The notes beneath the pieces were generated by a model. That model was not told the DNA's origin. It was given only the letters and a program-made list of their open reading frames with translations, and searched no databases. This document shows positions 45,323 through 56,247 of a stretch of 64,000 bases of DNA, piece by piece (the stretch's first letter is position 1; each line of letters opens with the position of its first letter). The DNA is from Zymoseptoria tritici IPO323 (Eukaryota > Ascomycota > Dothideomycetes > Mycosphaerellales > Mycosphaerellaceae): positions 5,580,001 through 5,644,000 of the forward strand of contig NC_018218.1 of NCBI RefSeq assembly GCF_000219625.1. The letters run 5' to 3'. Made by a program: the position numbers and the translations under genes.

Positions 45323-48024
45323 ATGGCAGTGTCACTGATCGAGGAGAAGATCTTGGGTCGCCTCGCCAAACTCGTTGAGCCTTCTAATCCATTCCTCTCC
45401 GCCTCTCTATACCAAGTTCTCGGACTTTCGATCCTCCTTTCGAGGAAGCTATACCGTGCACGAAAATTACGAAAGCTCGATGGCACGAGAGACACGAAGT
45501 CATTGCAGCTATACCACCACATCATCTGGCTTGCAAGGGAAGGCTTGTCGGTGACGGAAGTCTATATCTCGCCGAATTGTCGAGATGGCGAGCACGGGCG
45601 AGAACTCAAAGTCATGGCAGCGAAGCTGCGAGCTTCGCTGTATCACGTCTTCTGCCTGTTCCACAATCATCCTCCGCTCAGTCAGATCAACTCAAGATCA
45701 CCAAAATCCGGCGACAGCCCGCCCTCGAGCGGTAGAACGACAAAGAGCGCGAGGTCAACTAGACAAGGTGCACAGGAGGCATCACCGAAGAACGGCAAGG
45801 ACAGCAGCGACGGAAGACGACGGCCCAAGGCGAGCCTCCGAGATGCAATACCATCAATGGTGTCGGAAGCTTCGTACATCACCAACCCGTATGCATCAGG
45901 GCAGACACCGCCTCCAGGACTTTTCACTTCCTCAGATGCCCGAAGAACACCCACTCGACCTCCTGGACTTGCGCCGATCGACATATCTCCAACTCATGCG
46001 GCGGCATCGTATCTCCTCCCACCGCTGAACTTTGTACCAATGGCTCGCGAACATTTCGAAGCGGCACAGACACTTGCTGATCGTCTGCTGCCATCCACAC
46101 ATGCTCTTCGACTCTCGATCATCTTGGAGCATGCCGCTTTCCTGTGGGACTGCGCCAAGGAATACGAACGTGCGAGAGCACTGTCTAGACGCGCAATCAA
46201 AGAAGTATACTCGTCAAGTGATGGCTTGGATGACGATGAGTTCGCAGATGCATCTGCTCTTGTGCAGGCTCTTGGAGCGATCGTGAAGCGAGGCTCGAAC
46301 GAATCGACTCCAGTGCGTCCTGAAAATCAGCCGATTCCCACGCGTCCGCCACCTACTGCAAGAGTTCAGCGAAAGGCAGTTCCTCGAACACTCCCTCCCC
46401 TACCAGTAATACCTCAATCTCCACCGCAACAACGATCACAGCAGCCATTAATCGACCGCACGATACCAGTCAGCCCACCATCAAGCAAGCGCAACGGATC
46501 CCGAACATCTACAAGATCTCCACAACAAGTCCCCAACCACCCCTCCAACCGCACCCTCGATCGTCTGAGTACAGTACCCGAAGTCGGCGAGTCCACCGAC
46601 GATGGAGCACGAAGCATCCACCACCCGACCTTCAGTCCTCCCACATCTCAACAAGGAACCATTAGTCCACCCACTTCTCGACAACCCACTGTTTCACCGC
46701 CAAAGTCGCGACCCAACAGCCGCGCAAGTCGTCGTGAACGGGAGAAAGAGCGCAAATCCTCCACCGCCTCAGCATCGGACAAAGCGAGCAAGCGCAAAAT
46801 CGTCGAGCAAGCAGAACAAGACCTGGAGCGACGCCGAAGCCAAAGCACAACCACCAGTGGCGGCGGAGGAGTGCCGAAGTCCATCTCACCCGAACAATCC
46901 CGCCACTCCAGCAACCGCAGCGGAAAAGCACCGGACCGTCCACGGCGCAGTAGTCGCAACAACAGCGGTAGCGGCAGCAGTGGCAGCAGACGGGATCGAG
47001 ATGGAAGCGGAGCGAATGGTGAAGGAGGCTCACAGCCTCACAGTCGGCAAGTCACGCCGACGGAAGGGTACGTCCGCACGTCTCCCAAATTGTCCCCTCG
47101 GAGTCAGCGGTAACGAGTATCTTGCATTTTGCGTACAGACTCGATTCCTTCCCATTACCTCCAAACGCCCCGTCATCGAGGACGTCGCCGAGATCTTCAT
47201 CGACGGTGAAAGAGACGAAACGAGCGAGGAAGAAGAAGTCAAGGAAGGGGAGTGCTGTTGCATCGATCCGAAGCGAAGACGGCAGTGAGAAGGGTAGAGG
47301 TGGGACGACGAGACCTGGTCGCGAAGCCGGCGGTTCGAAGAAGACCAGACCACGGCCGAGTGCAAAGGAAGAATACCTCACGCCTCCGCGGAGACCGAGC
47401 GCCTCGTCTGCTGTCGCTGCTCTGAGCGCGTCTCCGACTAGAAGACAGCACTCGCCGAATCCGCCACCCATCCGAGCTTCACCACGAAATAGAACACCTG
47501 CCAGTGTATCCTCGCCCACGCCACAACCTATTCCGACATCGCATCACACGCCTCAGAACCCGCTACCTGCTCTCATCCATGAACAACCAACGAGAGCTAT
47601 TCCGCGAAAACCCCTCCCACAATCTTTCCCATCCAAACGAAACCCACCACCACCACCTCCCACCCGCACCTCTTCCAACGACCTTCCCGTCCGCCACTCC
47701 TCTTCCGCCACAACCCACCCCTCCGACCGCCGCGACGCGATCCTCCGCACCTTACAGATCCTCTCAGCAAGAGTTTCCCGCAGTCTAGGCGCGAGCGACA
47801 AGTCAATTCGCATTGACAACGAAGTTCCGAGCTTCGTGGCGAGAGGAACAGGAGGAGGAGGAGGAGGACGAAGAGAGCAAACTGGATCAGTAGGAGCATA
47901 CAAAGGCAGCCTAACCCTCGCAGCAGATCGGGCAGCACGACTAGAAGCGCAAAAGAATGGTGGTGGATGGGGAGGAGGACACTCGCAGCTGGGAAGTGGA
48001 CCGAGGAGGGTGAGAATGGTATGA
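45323..48024 (+). CDS. 14-3-3-like domain protein with long Pro/Ser-rich C-terminus
   Basis: Two exons, 45323-47067 and 47139-48024, around a 71-nt intron (GTACGT donor, TACAG acceptor); 876 aa. Residues 1-130 are helical (EEKILGRLAKLVEPSNPFLS, SVTEVYISPNC). Residues ~236-320 match the C-terminal helices of 14-3-3: AREHFEAAQTLADRLLPSTH, then LRLSIILEHAAFLWD, ERARALSRRAIKEVY and DASALVQALGAI. A ~90-residue linker splits the two parts. From ~320 on, the protein is Pro/Ser/Arg-rich and disordered, with PPP and GGGGGG runs. 14-3-3 folds bind phosphorylated partners; whether this divergent one does is unknown. Confidence 0.7.
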
Positions 48025-48335
48025 GCGAAACAAGCAAGCAACCAAAGCAGAGTGTACAACAACGCTGTACATAGAAAAAGTAGCGGAAGTAATGGTTTGA
48101 ACAATGCAGCGACAAAAGCTGATCATGAGATGAGAGAAACGTAGATGAAGCAAAGAAGTTTTTGTATTAGGTGCCCCATCCCTCAAAAGGTAGTGGTAGA
48201 GAAGAGATTCTCCCACAGGACAAACTCAACCAGGCTCAACTCCCCACCATCGCAACACTCCGAACTTCCTCACTCATCTCAGGCTTCGTCTTCTCACACC
48301 AGTCCTGACTTCACATCTCTCTCCACTCCAACCCC
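48025..48335. other. Convergent 3' region
   Basis: 311 bp between convergent stop codons; nothing supported. Confidence 0.5.
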
Positions 48336-49502
48336 TCAAAGGAAGAAAGCCGCCAGACCCACCACGCCGGCCGCAACACCCGCACCAACAACACCACCCT
48401 TGCCATCCACCGTCTGCGTAGCAACAACCTCCGTCGTCTCGCTGGCAGCATTCTTAGTCGTGCTGGTCTCAGCTGGAGCATCGGTAGTCTCTGGTGGAGA
48501 AGTCTCAGTCGTCTCGCTCGAAGGAGCTTCGCTCGTGGAATCCTCACCAGGGAACAGTGTGGCAGAAATCGCCGTGGCTACATCGGACACAAGGTTAGAA
48601 TTGGCGCTCTCGATGGGGCCAGTGGGAAGCATGCCGTTGGAGATTGATGTCATCGTGTAGCCGCTTGGAAGGGGCGAGCCATCGGTCGTGATTGTCGTCT
48701 TGCCGGTGGAAACTGAGAGAACGGTTATTACGACTCCAACTGTTGTCGTCTCTGGAACGCTCGTGAGGAGCGGAACGACGGTCGTGAACATCTTTGGCTT
48801 GGTAGTAGTGGTTGTGGAATAGTGGACAGATCTGTGCGGCGTGGTGGTCTTCTCGACCACAGTTACGGTTCGCACGTAATCGATGGAGGAGTCGCTGGGC
48901 TGAGCGGTGTAGACAGTGGCATTGGCAGGAACGGTGACGGTCAGAGTTCGACCGGCTGGCATGGTCGAGTTTGACACGGTGGTGGTCGTGTTTTGAATGG
49001 TCTCAGTGCTGGAAGGCACACCAGTGACGTAGACTGTAGTCGTGTCCCCACGGGTTGAGTTTGCAGCATATGTCGAAGGTCTCGCCTTGGAGACGGTGGT
49101 TGTGTATGCCGCTGGGACTGCGGTAGTGGTTGTGTTCGAGGGCGCAGTATTGGCGTAAACTGTCCTGGTCTTCGCAGATCCGTGTCGGGTCGAGCTTGCA
49201 GCCGAAGTCGTCGAAGCGGTCTTGAAGATGGTGGTCGTGATGGTGTCGAGAGCCACTGGGACTGCGGTGGTGGCTGTTATGACTGAAGTCTTTGGCACAA
49301 CAAGCGCCGAAGTGTATGAAGACACGATCGTGTGAAGATATGTCGAGATGAGTGACGACACAGCTGGTGCCGGTACTGCAGCCGGTCTGGAGCCATTCTG
49401 CGATGCGTAGGTCGGAGCTACTGCAACAATGGTGACTGTAGCGGTCGACAAAGACATGGATGCTGGCTGACCACGACCTGCCGCTGGGACGGAGATGCTC
49501 AT
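48336..49502 (-). CDS. Ser/Thr-rich GPI-anchor module, downstream and in frame of the SOD stop
   Basis: 388 aa from the first ATG (MSISVPAAGRGQ). Extremely Ser/Thr-rich with repeated TTTV/VYVTG-like words and many NxS/T sites (NTTTT, NSTMP), as in heavily glycosylated wall proteins. The end GVVGAGVAAGVVGLAAFFL is a GPI-attachment tail. But there is no signal peptide, so on its own it could not enter the secretory path. The same frame is open upstream for 18 more codons to the TAG at 49559-49557 that ends the SOD. The simplest reading is that this is the 3' part of the SOD gene, separated by one stop codon. Confidence 0.6.
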   Translation of the reverse strand: MSISVPAAGRGQPASMSLSTATVTIVAVAPTYASQNGSRPAAVPAPAVSSLISTYLHTIVSSYTSALVVPKTSVITATTAVPVALDTITTTIFKTASTTSAASSTRHGSAKTRTVYANTAPSNTTTTAVPAAYTTTVSKARPSTYAANSTRGDTTTVYVTGVPSSTETIQNTTTTVSNSTMPAGRTLTVTVPANATVYTAQPSDSSIDYVRTVTVVEKTTTPHRSVHYSTTTTTKPKMFTTVVPLLTSVPETTTVGVVITVLSVSTGKTTITTDGSPLPSGYTMTSISNGMLPTGPIESANSNLVSDVATAISATLFPGEDSTSEAPSSETTETSPPETTDAPAETSTTKNAASETTEVVATQTVDGKGGVVGAGVAAGVVGLAAFFL

Positions 49503-49556
49503 GGTGACTGTCGTGGTGACTGTCGAACCTTGTTCGTTTGGTGCTGCGCCGCCCGC

Positions 49557-50560
49557 CTAAGGAGCCGGAGATCCACCATATCCTGGGCTTGCTGCATTGC
49601 TGTCCGAGTTTGCATTGCTGTTCGAGCCTGCGTTGCTGTTCGAGTTTGCGTTGCTGTTCGAGCCAGCATTGCTGCCACCAGAGCCACCAGAGCCACTTCC
49701 GCTGCCGCTGCCGCTGCCGCTGCCGCTGCCACTTCCACTCGCGCTTCCACTTCCACTCCCGCTTCCACTACCACTCGCAGATCCAGAAGATCCAGAGCCA
49801 GAGTTCGAGTTCGAGTTCGAACCAGAATTGCCGCCGCCAGAAGAAGAAGGGGAATACGAACCGAGGTTGGCGCACGTGATAGCTGTCTTGTTGCCGAAGT
49901 GAACGACGATGCTGCGGCCCTTGACGGCGGCGCCGCCATTGTCGAGGGAGAGGTAGTCGTCGATGTAGCTAGAGAGAAAATGTTTAGCAAGGTCATCTCA
50001 GTGTGAATCAAAAAGAAGTGAATGATGGGCAGGCAGGAAATGTAGTGTGGTGGATGTGTAGATGACAAGCATCAAGTATGAAGAATCTCACTTGGCGGAA
50101 AAGGTGGTTCCGTTGATCTTGCCGTGCTTGCCCGACAGATCACCAACTTCGCAAGAAGCTGGGTTGCTGAGGTCGCAGCCGGTGCCGCCGTTGCCGTAGG
50201 TGTCGAGGTGACCACCGGTGGAGGAGCAGTTGCCGTTGGTGACGGGGTTCATGTGAACGTGGTAGACTGAGAGGAAAACGAGTCAGTTCATGGAGATTGT
50301 ATTTGTATGGGTATGATGTGTTTCTCACGGAAAGGACCGCCGTAGTCTGGCAAGTTGGCGATGGCTACTTGTACGAGGATTCCATTGCCGCCTTGTCCTG
50401 CGCCAATCTTGACAGTGCCGGTGACTCCGAGCGCATTCTGCGGGAGAGTTGCGAGGTATCCGCTGGCCTGGTCGTTGCCGGTGGTGGTAGGCGCGTTACC
50501 GGCGGAGGTGAGAGGAAGGGCGACGGCGAGGATGGCCGCGGTGGTGGTGAAGAACTGCAT
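49557..50560 (-). CDS. Secreted copper-only superoxide dismutase
   Basis: Three exons: 50560-50329, 50266-50092, 49968-49557; introns 62 and 123 nt; 272 aa. Signal peptide MQFFTTTAAILAVALPLTSA. SOD domain about residues 20-165: Cu ligands HVH in YHVHMNP, His in GGHLD, and His in SIVVHFGN. The motif CEVGDLSGKHG is present, while the usual zinc-ligand histidines of the loop are not seen. This is the pattern of fungal copper-only SODs (Candida SOD5 type), which detoxify extracellular superoxide. Then follows a ~100-residue linker of Gly-Ser and Ser-Asn repeats, ending GSPAP and TAG. Family members usually end in a GPI signal after such a linker; here it is missing before the stop but present in frame after it. 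Confidence 0.88.
49570..49830 (-). repeat. Gly-Ser / Ser-Asn-Ala codon repeats in the SOD linker
   Basis: Hexanucleotide-type repeats: AGTGGA/GGCAGC units (about 49690-49770) coding Gly-Ser, and AACAGCAACGCA-type units (about 49590-49660) coding Ser-Asn-Ser-Asn-Ala. Such tracts vary in length by slippage. Confidence 0.85.
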
Positions 50561-52032
50561 GGTGACGATGCGTGCCGTGGTTGGAGATATGATCAGGGAT
50601 GGTTGCGTGGTGAACGAGTGTGTATGAGCGAGTTTGAGAAGATAGTCGGTCGGAGGAGTAAGGGTTGGTCCAAGGATGCTGGATGGAATGTGGTTGTTTG
50701 GTTCTTCGCGTGACACAATCAATGCTTGTGAAAGTGGAGGCTTTGAGTGAGATGGTTCTGAAACAGCCGCCAGCAGCCAATGTGAGAATAGGCGCGATAT
50801 TGAGGATGAAAGATGTGAGGAGGATGAGATGCAGGACGCTGTGTGATGTTGATGATGTGGACGTGAGGAAATGAGAAGAACGGCGAGCAGGGGAGGAGGC
50901 AGCGGATGGAAATAAGTTACATCCAACGGGGATGTCGCGCCTACTTACGCGCCGTGTTGCTTGCCTTTCCTCTCATCTGCGGTGCCAATGGCCCGGAGCA
51001 AGTGATATCTTGACGATCAGCAGGAGCACCTTCCCGAACCACGCACGCTGTCTTACTCTGCCACTCCCTCTTGTCCTACCTGCTCACGTTTGTACCATTT
51101 TCAGCCAACGCGTTTGTCGTACTCCGGCAGTGGCGCCCCCTGTGATTTCGAGTGGCGCCATCTCCTTGGCTGAGACTGGCCTGACCAGGGTACTCAGCTA
51201 GCCACGACTTCTGTATCAAATGAGCAAGACAGTGCAGAATCTCTTGTGCAACGCAGGTGTGCACATAGACGATCATCAGGTGAGGTGGGGAGTATGAAGA
51301 AGAAGGATTGTCGGTACCTCTCCACCAAGTCTCCATTTCACATGCGCTAGTGCCTTTGGCTTCTGATCTGGTTCAAGTCTGTTCCATTCAGAAACACATG
51401 CAACACTCATGCAAATGGAACAAGTCTGTCTGCACATCGACCAACGTTCATATGTGGATCCGTGGCATATGCGCCCACTCACGATGCGATGTAGTCGTAA
51501 GGCACATTGCTGCTAGAACGTCTGAGCGATGGTAGTCGACCAGACCATGAGGATGCCATGCTAACAAGCTACCATTGCTTTGGAGGTTGTTGTTGCCTCC
51601 ATCCCGGACAAATGATGCTCTTTCCTCGCGGGAATCGAGAGCGGCGAAACGCAACGTGCTTCTGCGAACACGTTCCCGACAGAGGCACTCTCGTCGACTG
51701 CATCGGTACCGCAAGTCTGCGACAGGGCCCGAATTGTGGCGCTCGGATCTTCGTTCCGGTCTCCCCACGCAACGTTCTCTGTTGACGGCCGGTAAAAGCT
51801 CCAACGCATGGAACCAGGAATTTCTACAACATTTTCCTACGATATGACACGATAGCCGTTGAGACAAGTGCTCGCCATTCACTTCTTTGCGGCCGCCATT
51901 CTTACCCACCTCACCGTTCATTTGAGCAACCCTCGTTCGTTCAGCACGTAATTCACCTGCATCTCCACTATCACGAGCTTCCGCCACGCTTTCACATTCC
52001 ACGCATCTCCCAAGGAACTCAGACCAACGACC
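50561..52032. other. Divergent intergenic region SOD / LIM protein
   Basis: 1.5 kb, shared upstream DNA. A minus-strand frame at 52002-51448 (184 codons) has no signature and is probably chance. Nothing else supported. Confidence 0.5.
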
Positions 52033-54696
52033 ATGTTGCAGACCAAGGAGCCTCCTATACCAGAACCAGCCTATATGTCAAAGCAGCAGAAGGGTCAGCA
52101 ATCTTTCATGTCTTCTTCTTCTCCTTCACTCTCACCACCAGCATCTCCCACTCGACCACTCCCCATCATTCAACCCCACACGCCGCCGCAATCATCGCGT
52201 TTGCGACAATGCACTGCCTCCGATGACGACGCAGGCTCACACTCCGCTCCTACAGCTCAGTATCTGTCTGGACTCCGCCACGATCGACCAGCAAGACCGG
52301 CAAGACCATCAGGTTCAAGACCTGCTCCTCCCTCCAAATACAGTTGCTTTGCACGAGCAGAGAGCGACACCACTCAGCTCGGAAATGGACGATCCTCTCT
52401 AGTGCAAAGCAGTAGCATGCCACTCATGTCGACGCCAGACCTACGACCGACCATCGACCCAGAGAGATCAACGAGTCGACACAGAAGTCCTTTCATGGGC
52501 AGACCACTGGCAAAAGCACCAACTCCTTCCATCGTTGAAGAGGAAGAGCATGCCACTGAGAGGAAAGCCAAGCGCACGTCAACGTACATCGAGAATGGGA
52601 CACGGTGGATGGACAAGCAAGAGACGAGATCGTTGAGCCAGGCTCTGCATGATATGGATTTAGAGGAGGAGAGGAAGATTCACTCCGCGGCACAAGACGA
52701 GGCAGCGGAGCTGGTCTATAAACACAGGAATCCGGACAAGGCGAACGCAGCATATGCCAATCCCGATCTCAAGGACTATCGATCACATCTCCGAAAAGGC
52801 AGCTACCAGCGCAGCCACAGCAGTCACGATTCCATCTCCTCCAGCCAACGCAGCGCTTCCAACGGCACCCAAAATTCCAGCTCGTCCTACGACGACAACG
52901 CCCACCGTGCACCCTCCAAGCAACCTCGAAAGGTTAGCCCTCCCTCAGCAATAGTGTCCGTGCTGAAGCGCCGAGAGTCGGTTAAGAAAAGCTATGACCC
53001 TCTCGCACAAGCGGTAAAGGAAGACATCGCTGTCGCTCACCGACGATCCAGCAGTGAAAGCGTACGAATTGTCAGTGGCGAGAAGAAGATGTTTATGCAT
53101 CCGAATGATAAGATCTGGGAGGATCCCGGCGAGGATGATAACTCGACAACGGATGAAGGACGCCCGGCCTCCCAGTCGTCCGTCGTGCGAGTGAACCATG
53201 CGAGAATCACGGAGGAAAGGATCCCCTCTCTTCCTCCTGCGACGATCTCACCTCTGCCGTCATATGTGAGGAAGAATCCCTTTGCGAGGGTGAGAGCGCA
53301 GAACGAGCGGATGGAACGTTCAAACTCTGCACCGACATTGCAGACTCTTCCTCCGGCGCCGGTTCTACGCCATGACAGGGTTGAGATCCAACGCAACGCT
53401 CCCAGCCAAAGTCGAAACCCGTGGTATGTCTCCAACGAGCCATTACCGCCGACTCCACCACCCGCAGCAGAACAAGAGGCCGACGAGGTCGCGCCGAAAG
53501 GGAGTGGAAGTCGGAATGGAACGCCCACGAAGGATGGAAAGGAGATTCGAGGAGATGATATTCGTGCGGCGACGAGCAAGACGAGAAAGGACTATAGTCC
53601 GAATCTACCCCGGCCGACGATAGTGAGCGATAAGCCCGGGCGACCGATCGTCAGCTTTGAGAAGAGGGCGAAGGAAATTGTGTTGGAACCTGAGCAAAGT
53701 GCTGAAGTGCGGAGGAGTGATTCTATGCCTACGGGGAGGAATGTCGAGCCAGCCAAAGTTGGGTACGCGAACTCTCCTCGATTCACACCTCCAGGATCAT
53801 CTTCTTCGCAATGGAATGCGGTCCCTCAAATCACCTTTGACGACGCTCCTGGCCCATCGATACCAACGATCAACCTCCCGGACGACCCTTCGATCCCGAC
53901 CATCAACTTTCCAGACGATGACACGACTCCATCAATCTCCATCAACGACACTCCAACCAAGTCCACGTCCAGTCCTCGCTCCAATACCCCTCAACGACCT
54001 CTCCCTCACCACTCCGCCTCCGCGCCCGTTCCCCAGGTATCCCCCAAATCCACACCGCACTACACCCCGTCCCACCGCACCACGCCCAGCACCCTCTGCG
54101 CGCACTGCGCCCTCCCCATCGCTGGCCGCATCCTCTCCGCTTCCGGCCAACGTTTCCACCCCGCCTGCTTCACCTGCTACACCTGCAGCACCAACCTCGA
54201 ATGCGTCGCCTTCTACCCCGAACCCGAATCCGCCTACAACGACCGCCTCGCCCAACAAGCCGACGACACTTCCCCCCGCTTCTACTGCCACCTCGACTAC
54301 CACGAATCCTTCTCCCCCCGCTGCAAAACCTGCACCACCCCCATCGAATCCTCCGCCATCGTCGCGTGCGGAAACACCTACCACCCGTCCCATTTCTTCT
54401 GCGCGCAGTGCGGCGATCCATTCGATCATAGCACGCCGTTTGTGGAGAAGGATGGGTATGCATGGTGTGTCGGGTGTCATGCGCATCGCACGGCGCCGAA
54501 GTGTGGAGGGTGTAGGAAGCCGGTGTTGGAGGTTGTGGTCAAGGCGTTGGGGAGAGACTGGCATGAGGGGTGTTTTTGTTGTGGAGGGTGTGGAGGCGGT
54601 TTCGGGGAGGAGGGGAGGTTCTTTTTGAGGGAGGAGGAGGGGGGCAGGGAGGGGGTGGTTTGTGTTGGGTGTGAGGAGAGGAGGTTGAAGGCTTGA
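52033..54696 (+). CDS. LIM-domain protein, paxillin-like (Pxl1 type)
   Basis: Intronless, 887 aa. Long, Ser/Pro-rich N-terminal part (residues 1-680), with a short repeated stretch GPSIPTINLPDDPSIPTINF near residues 610-630. Three LIM zinc domains close the protein: LIM1 starts at LCAHCALPIAGRIL (~686), LIM2 at CKTCTTPIESSAIV (~758) and LIM3 at CGGCRKPVLEVVVK (~820), each with the paired Cys/His spacing. LIM1 carries an insertion (YPEPESAYNDRLAQQADD) before its second finger. Fungal paxillin-like proteins work in the actin ring and polarised growth. No enzymatic domain is present. Confidence 0.88.
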   Translation: MLQTKEPPIPEPAYMSKQQKGQQSFMSSSSPSLSPPASPTRPLPIIQPHTPPQSSRLRQCTASDDDAGSHSAPTAQYLSGLRHDRPARPARPSGSRPAPPSKYSCFARAESDTTQLGNGRSSLVQSSSMPLMSTPDLRPTIDPERSTSRHRSPFMGRPLAKAPTPSIVEEEEHATERKAKRTSTYIENGTRWMDKQETRSLSQALHDMDLEEERKIHSAAQDEAAELVYKHRNPDKANAAYANPDLKDYRSHLRKGSYQRSHSSHDSISSSQRSASNGTQNSSSSYDDNAHRAPSKQPRKVSPPSAIVSVLKRRESVKKSYDPLAQAVKEDIAVAHRRSSSESVRIVSGEKKMFMHPNDKIWEDPGEDDNSTTDEGRPASQSSVVRVNHARITEERIPSLPPATISPLPSYVRKNPFARVRAQNERMERSNSAPTLQTLPPAPVLRHDRVEIQRNAPSQSRNPWYVSNEPLPPTPPPAAEQEADEVAPKGSGSRNGTPTKDGKEIRGDDIRAATSKTRKDYSPNLPRPTIVSDKPGRPIVSFEKRAKEIVLEPEQSAEVRRSDSMPTGRNVEPAKVGYANSPRFTPPGSSSSQWNAVPQITFDDAPGPSIPTINLPDDPSIPTINFPDDDTTPSISINDTPTKSTSSPRSNTPQRPLPHHSASAPVPQVSPKSTPHYTPSHRTTPSTLCAHCALPIAGRILSASGQRFHPACFTCYTCSTNLECVAFYPEPESAYNDRLAQQADDTSPRFYCHLDYHESFSPRCKTCTTPIESSAIVACGNTYHPSHFFCAQCGDPFDHSTPFVEKDGYAWCVGCHAHRTAPKCGGCRKPVLEVVVKALGRDWHEGCFCCGGCGGGFGEEGRFFLREEEGGREGVVCVGCEERRLKA

Positions 54697-54946
54697 GAGA
54701 AGCGTATAGGGTTTGTAAACTGACGCAATGGGTGTGGAGCGTTCTTTGCATAGCGATTCGGAGGCTTCGAAAGCGACGAGGCAGTGTAAGAACAGCGTGG
54801 TTATACAATACAATACATCCATCCAATGCCAAGGACGACAGTACTCCACACGAATATCATACATCGTCCAAACCCCCCAGGACGCCCCTCCATCCTCCCT
54901 CCCGTTCCCCTCTCTATGTCTCTACATCCACCAAACCCAAAACCCC

Positions 54947-55383
54947 TTATTCTCCCCTCCTCGCGGTCGATAAAAGTCCGTGAAACACGTCGCGGAGCAG
55001 GTATTCCTGTATCTATACATCATCACCACCAATCGTCAGCACACCGTTCACTCTTGCTCCGTGCAAGTCGACCGACGGGACCGAGGCACGAGGACATGAT
55101 AGCGGGAGGGAGGTGGCACTACGTACGAAGCTTTCTCCCATTCTTTGAAACGTTTCTGTTGGTCGATTTTCCATTGCGGGAGGGGAGGTTTTTTGTGGAA
55201 GAGGGAGGAGAGGGTGGATTTATGAGAGGGCTTTTCCTTTCGTGAGGCGGCGGCGGGTTGGGTGTTATTTGAGGAGGGGGATGGTGTTTGGGAAGAGGTG
55301 GTCGAGGGTTTGTGAGTTGATATCGGTTTGGAAGATGTTGGTTGACTTGAGGGCGTCTGAATTGTGGTTGTTGTGTTGTTCAT
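54947..55383 (-). CDS. Small basic protein of unknown function
   Basis: Model: exon 1 55383-55123, exon 2 55006-54947, 106 aa. The N-terminal half is Thr/Ser/Pro-rich; the C-terminal half reads as an ordered piece, HKKPPLPQWKIDQQKRFKEW, and across the intron to EYLLRDVFHGLLSTARRGE. The intron is 116 nt with a weak GTAGTG donor; a GTACGT donor four bases upstream is stronger but gives a different frame. No family recognised. Confidence 0.5.
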
Positions 55384-56247
55384 CGTCTTCGTTCTTGTTG
55401 TAGTCTTTTGACTTGCCCGTTGGGGTTGCTAAGAGGGTGTGAGGTGTGGTGTTGTTGTATGCTGAAAATTGGGATATGATACAGGGCAGAGAGATTGTGC
55501 TAGAACTACTCAAGTCGATTCTTTATGCCTAACCTCGAAGTGGGCGGTACAACTTCATGAAATTACTGCGCCATGGAAGGATTGGCTGCATGTTAAGAAG
55601 CTGTGGGTGCTTTGTGGATCTACACTGCCTGTTCGTGGACAGTGCTGGGCTGTGATGTTGGCCAAGTCTGTGGCGGAGCGTCGAAGGATTCATGCCTTGA
55701 AGTGCTGTCCGGCTTTGTTGGCGGCTCTGCCTCATGCAATTGCACAGCGTCTGATGTGTTTTTCCGAGCAAGAATGTAGTAGAGAAATGGAGAGAGGACA
55801 ATGTAATACTGCGAAGGTCTCTTTCGTGAAATGTGTCGGCGACAAGATACTTTGCGTCTCCAGAGCCACCACGATGCTCCATAGTAGATGGCATGTCAAT
55901 GCTGGCAAGTCAATGCCGTCTCTATCGTCGTACAGAGGACGGGCTTGATGGAGGCGTGACCCAAGATGGGATTACTCCAGTTCTCGGAAATGAGGGACTT
56001 GTCTCTGCTATCGAGCTTCACTTCAATTCGAGGTCGTCACTGCCCTGACGTGAAGACAAAAGTCACGTGCTCTTTTTGAGCACGGACCTGCTGCGCAGCT
56101 TCGACTGACAACTTGACTTGGGGATGTTGAAGGCGTACTCAATCAAGAGCTCCAACACCACAACAAGATCCTCCATCTCGATCAACTACATCCAGCAAAT
56201 CCCACGAAGGACCGCTCAATACACCCACCCGAATCACAACCGCCGCC
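55384..56247. other. Intergenic region upstream of the V-ATPase gene
   Basis: 860 bp with short overlapping frames only; the last part is the V-ATPase leader. Confidence 0.45.

Noticed and set aside
49557..49830. An intron that would remove the TAG (CCTTAG as acceptor)
   Set aside because: All GT words in the preceding ~250 bases are in the wrong phase to restore the downstream frame, and no branch-site word is present.
49499..50068. 189-codon minus-strand frame rich in Ala, and plus-strand frames with Leu-Pro repeats
   Set aside because: Shadows of the Gly-Ser repeat tract of the SOD linker; the SOD frame has domain motifs and proper splice sites.
51448..52002. 184-codon minus-strand frame upstream of the LIM gene
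   Set aside because: No signature, no signal, lies in a promoter region; probably chance in GC-balanced DNA.
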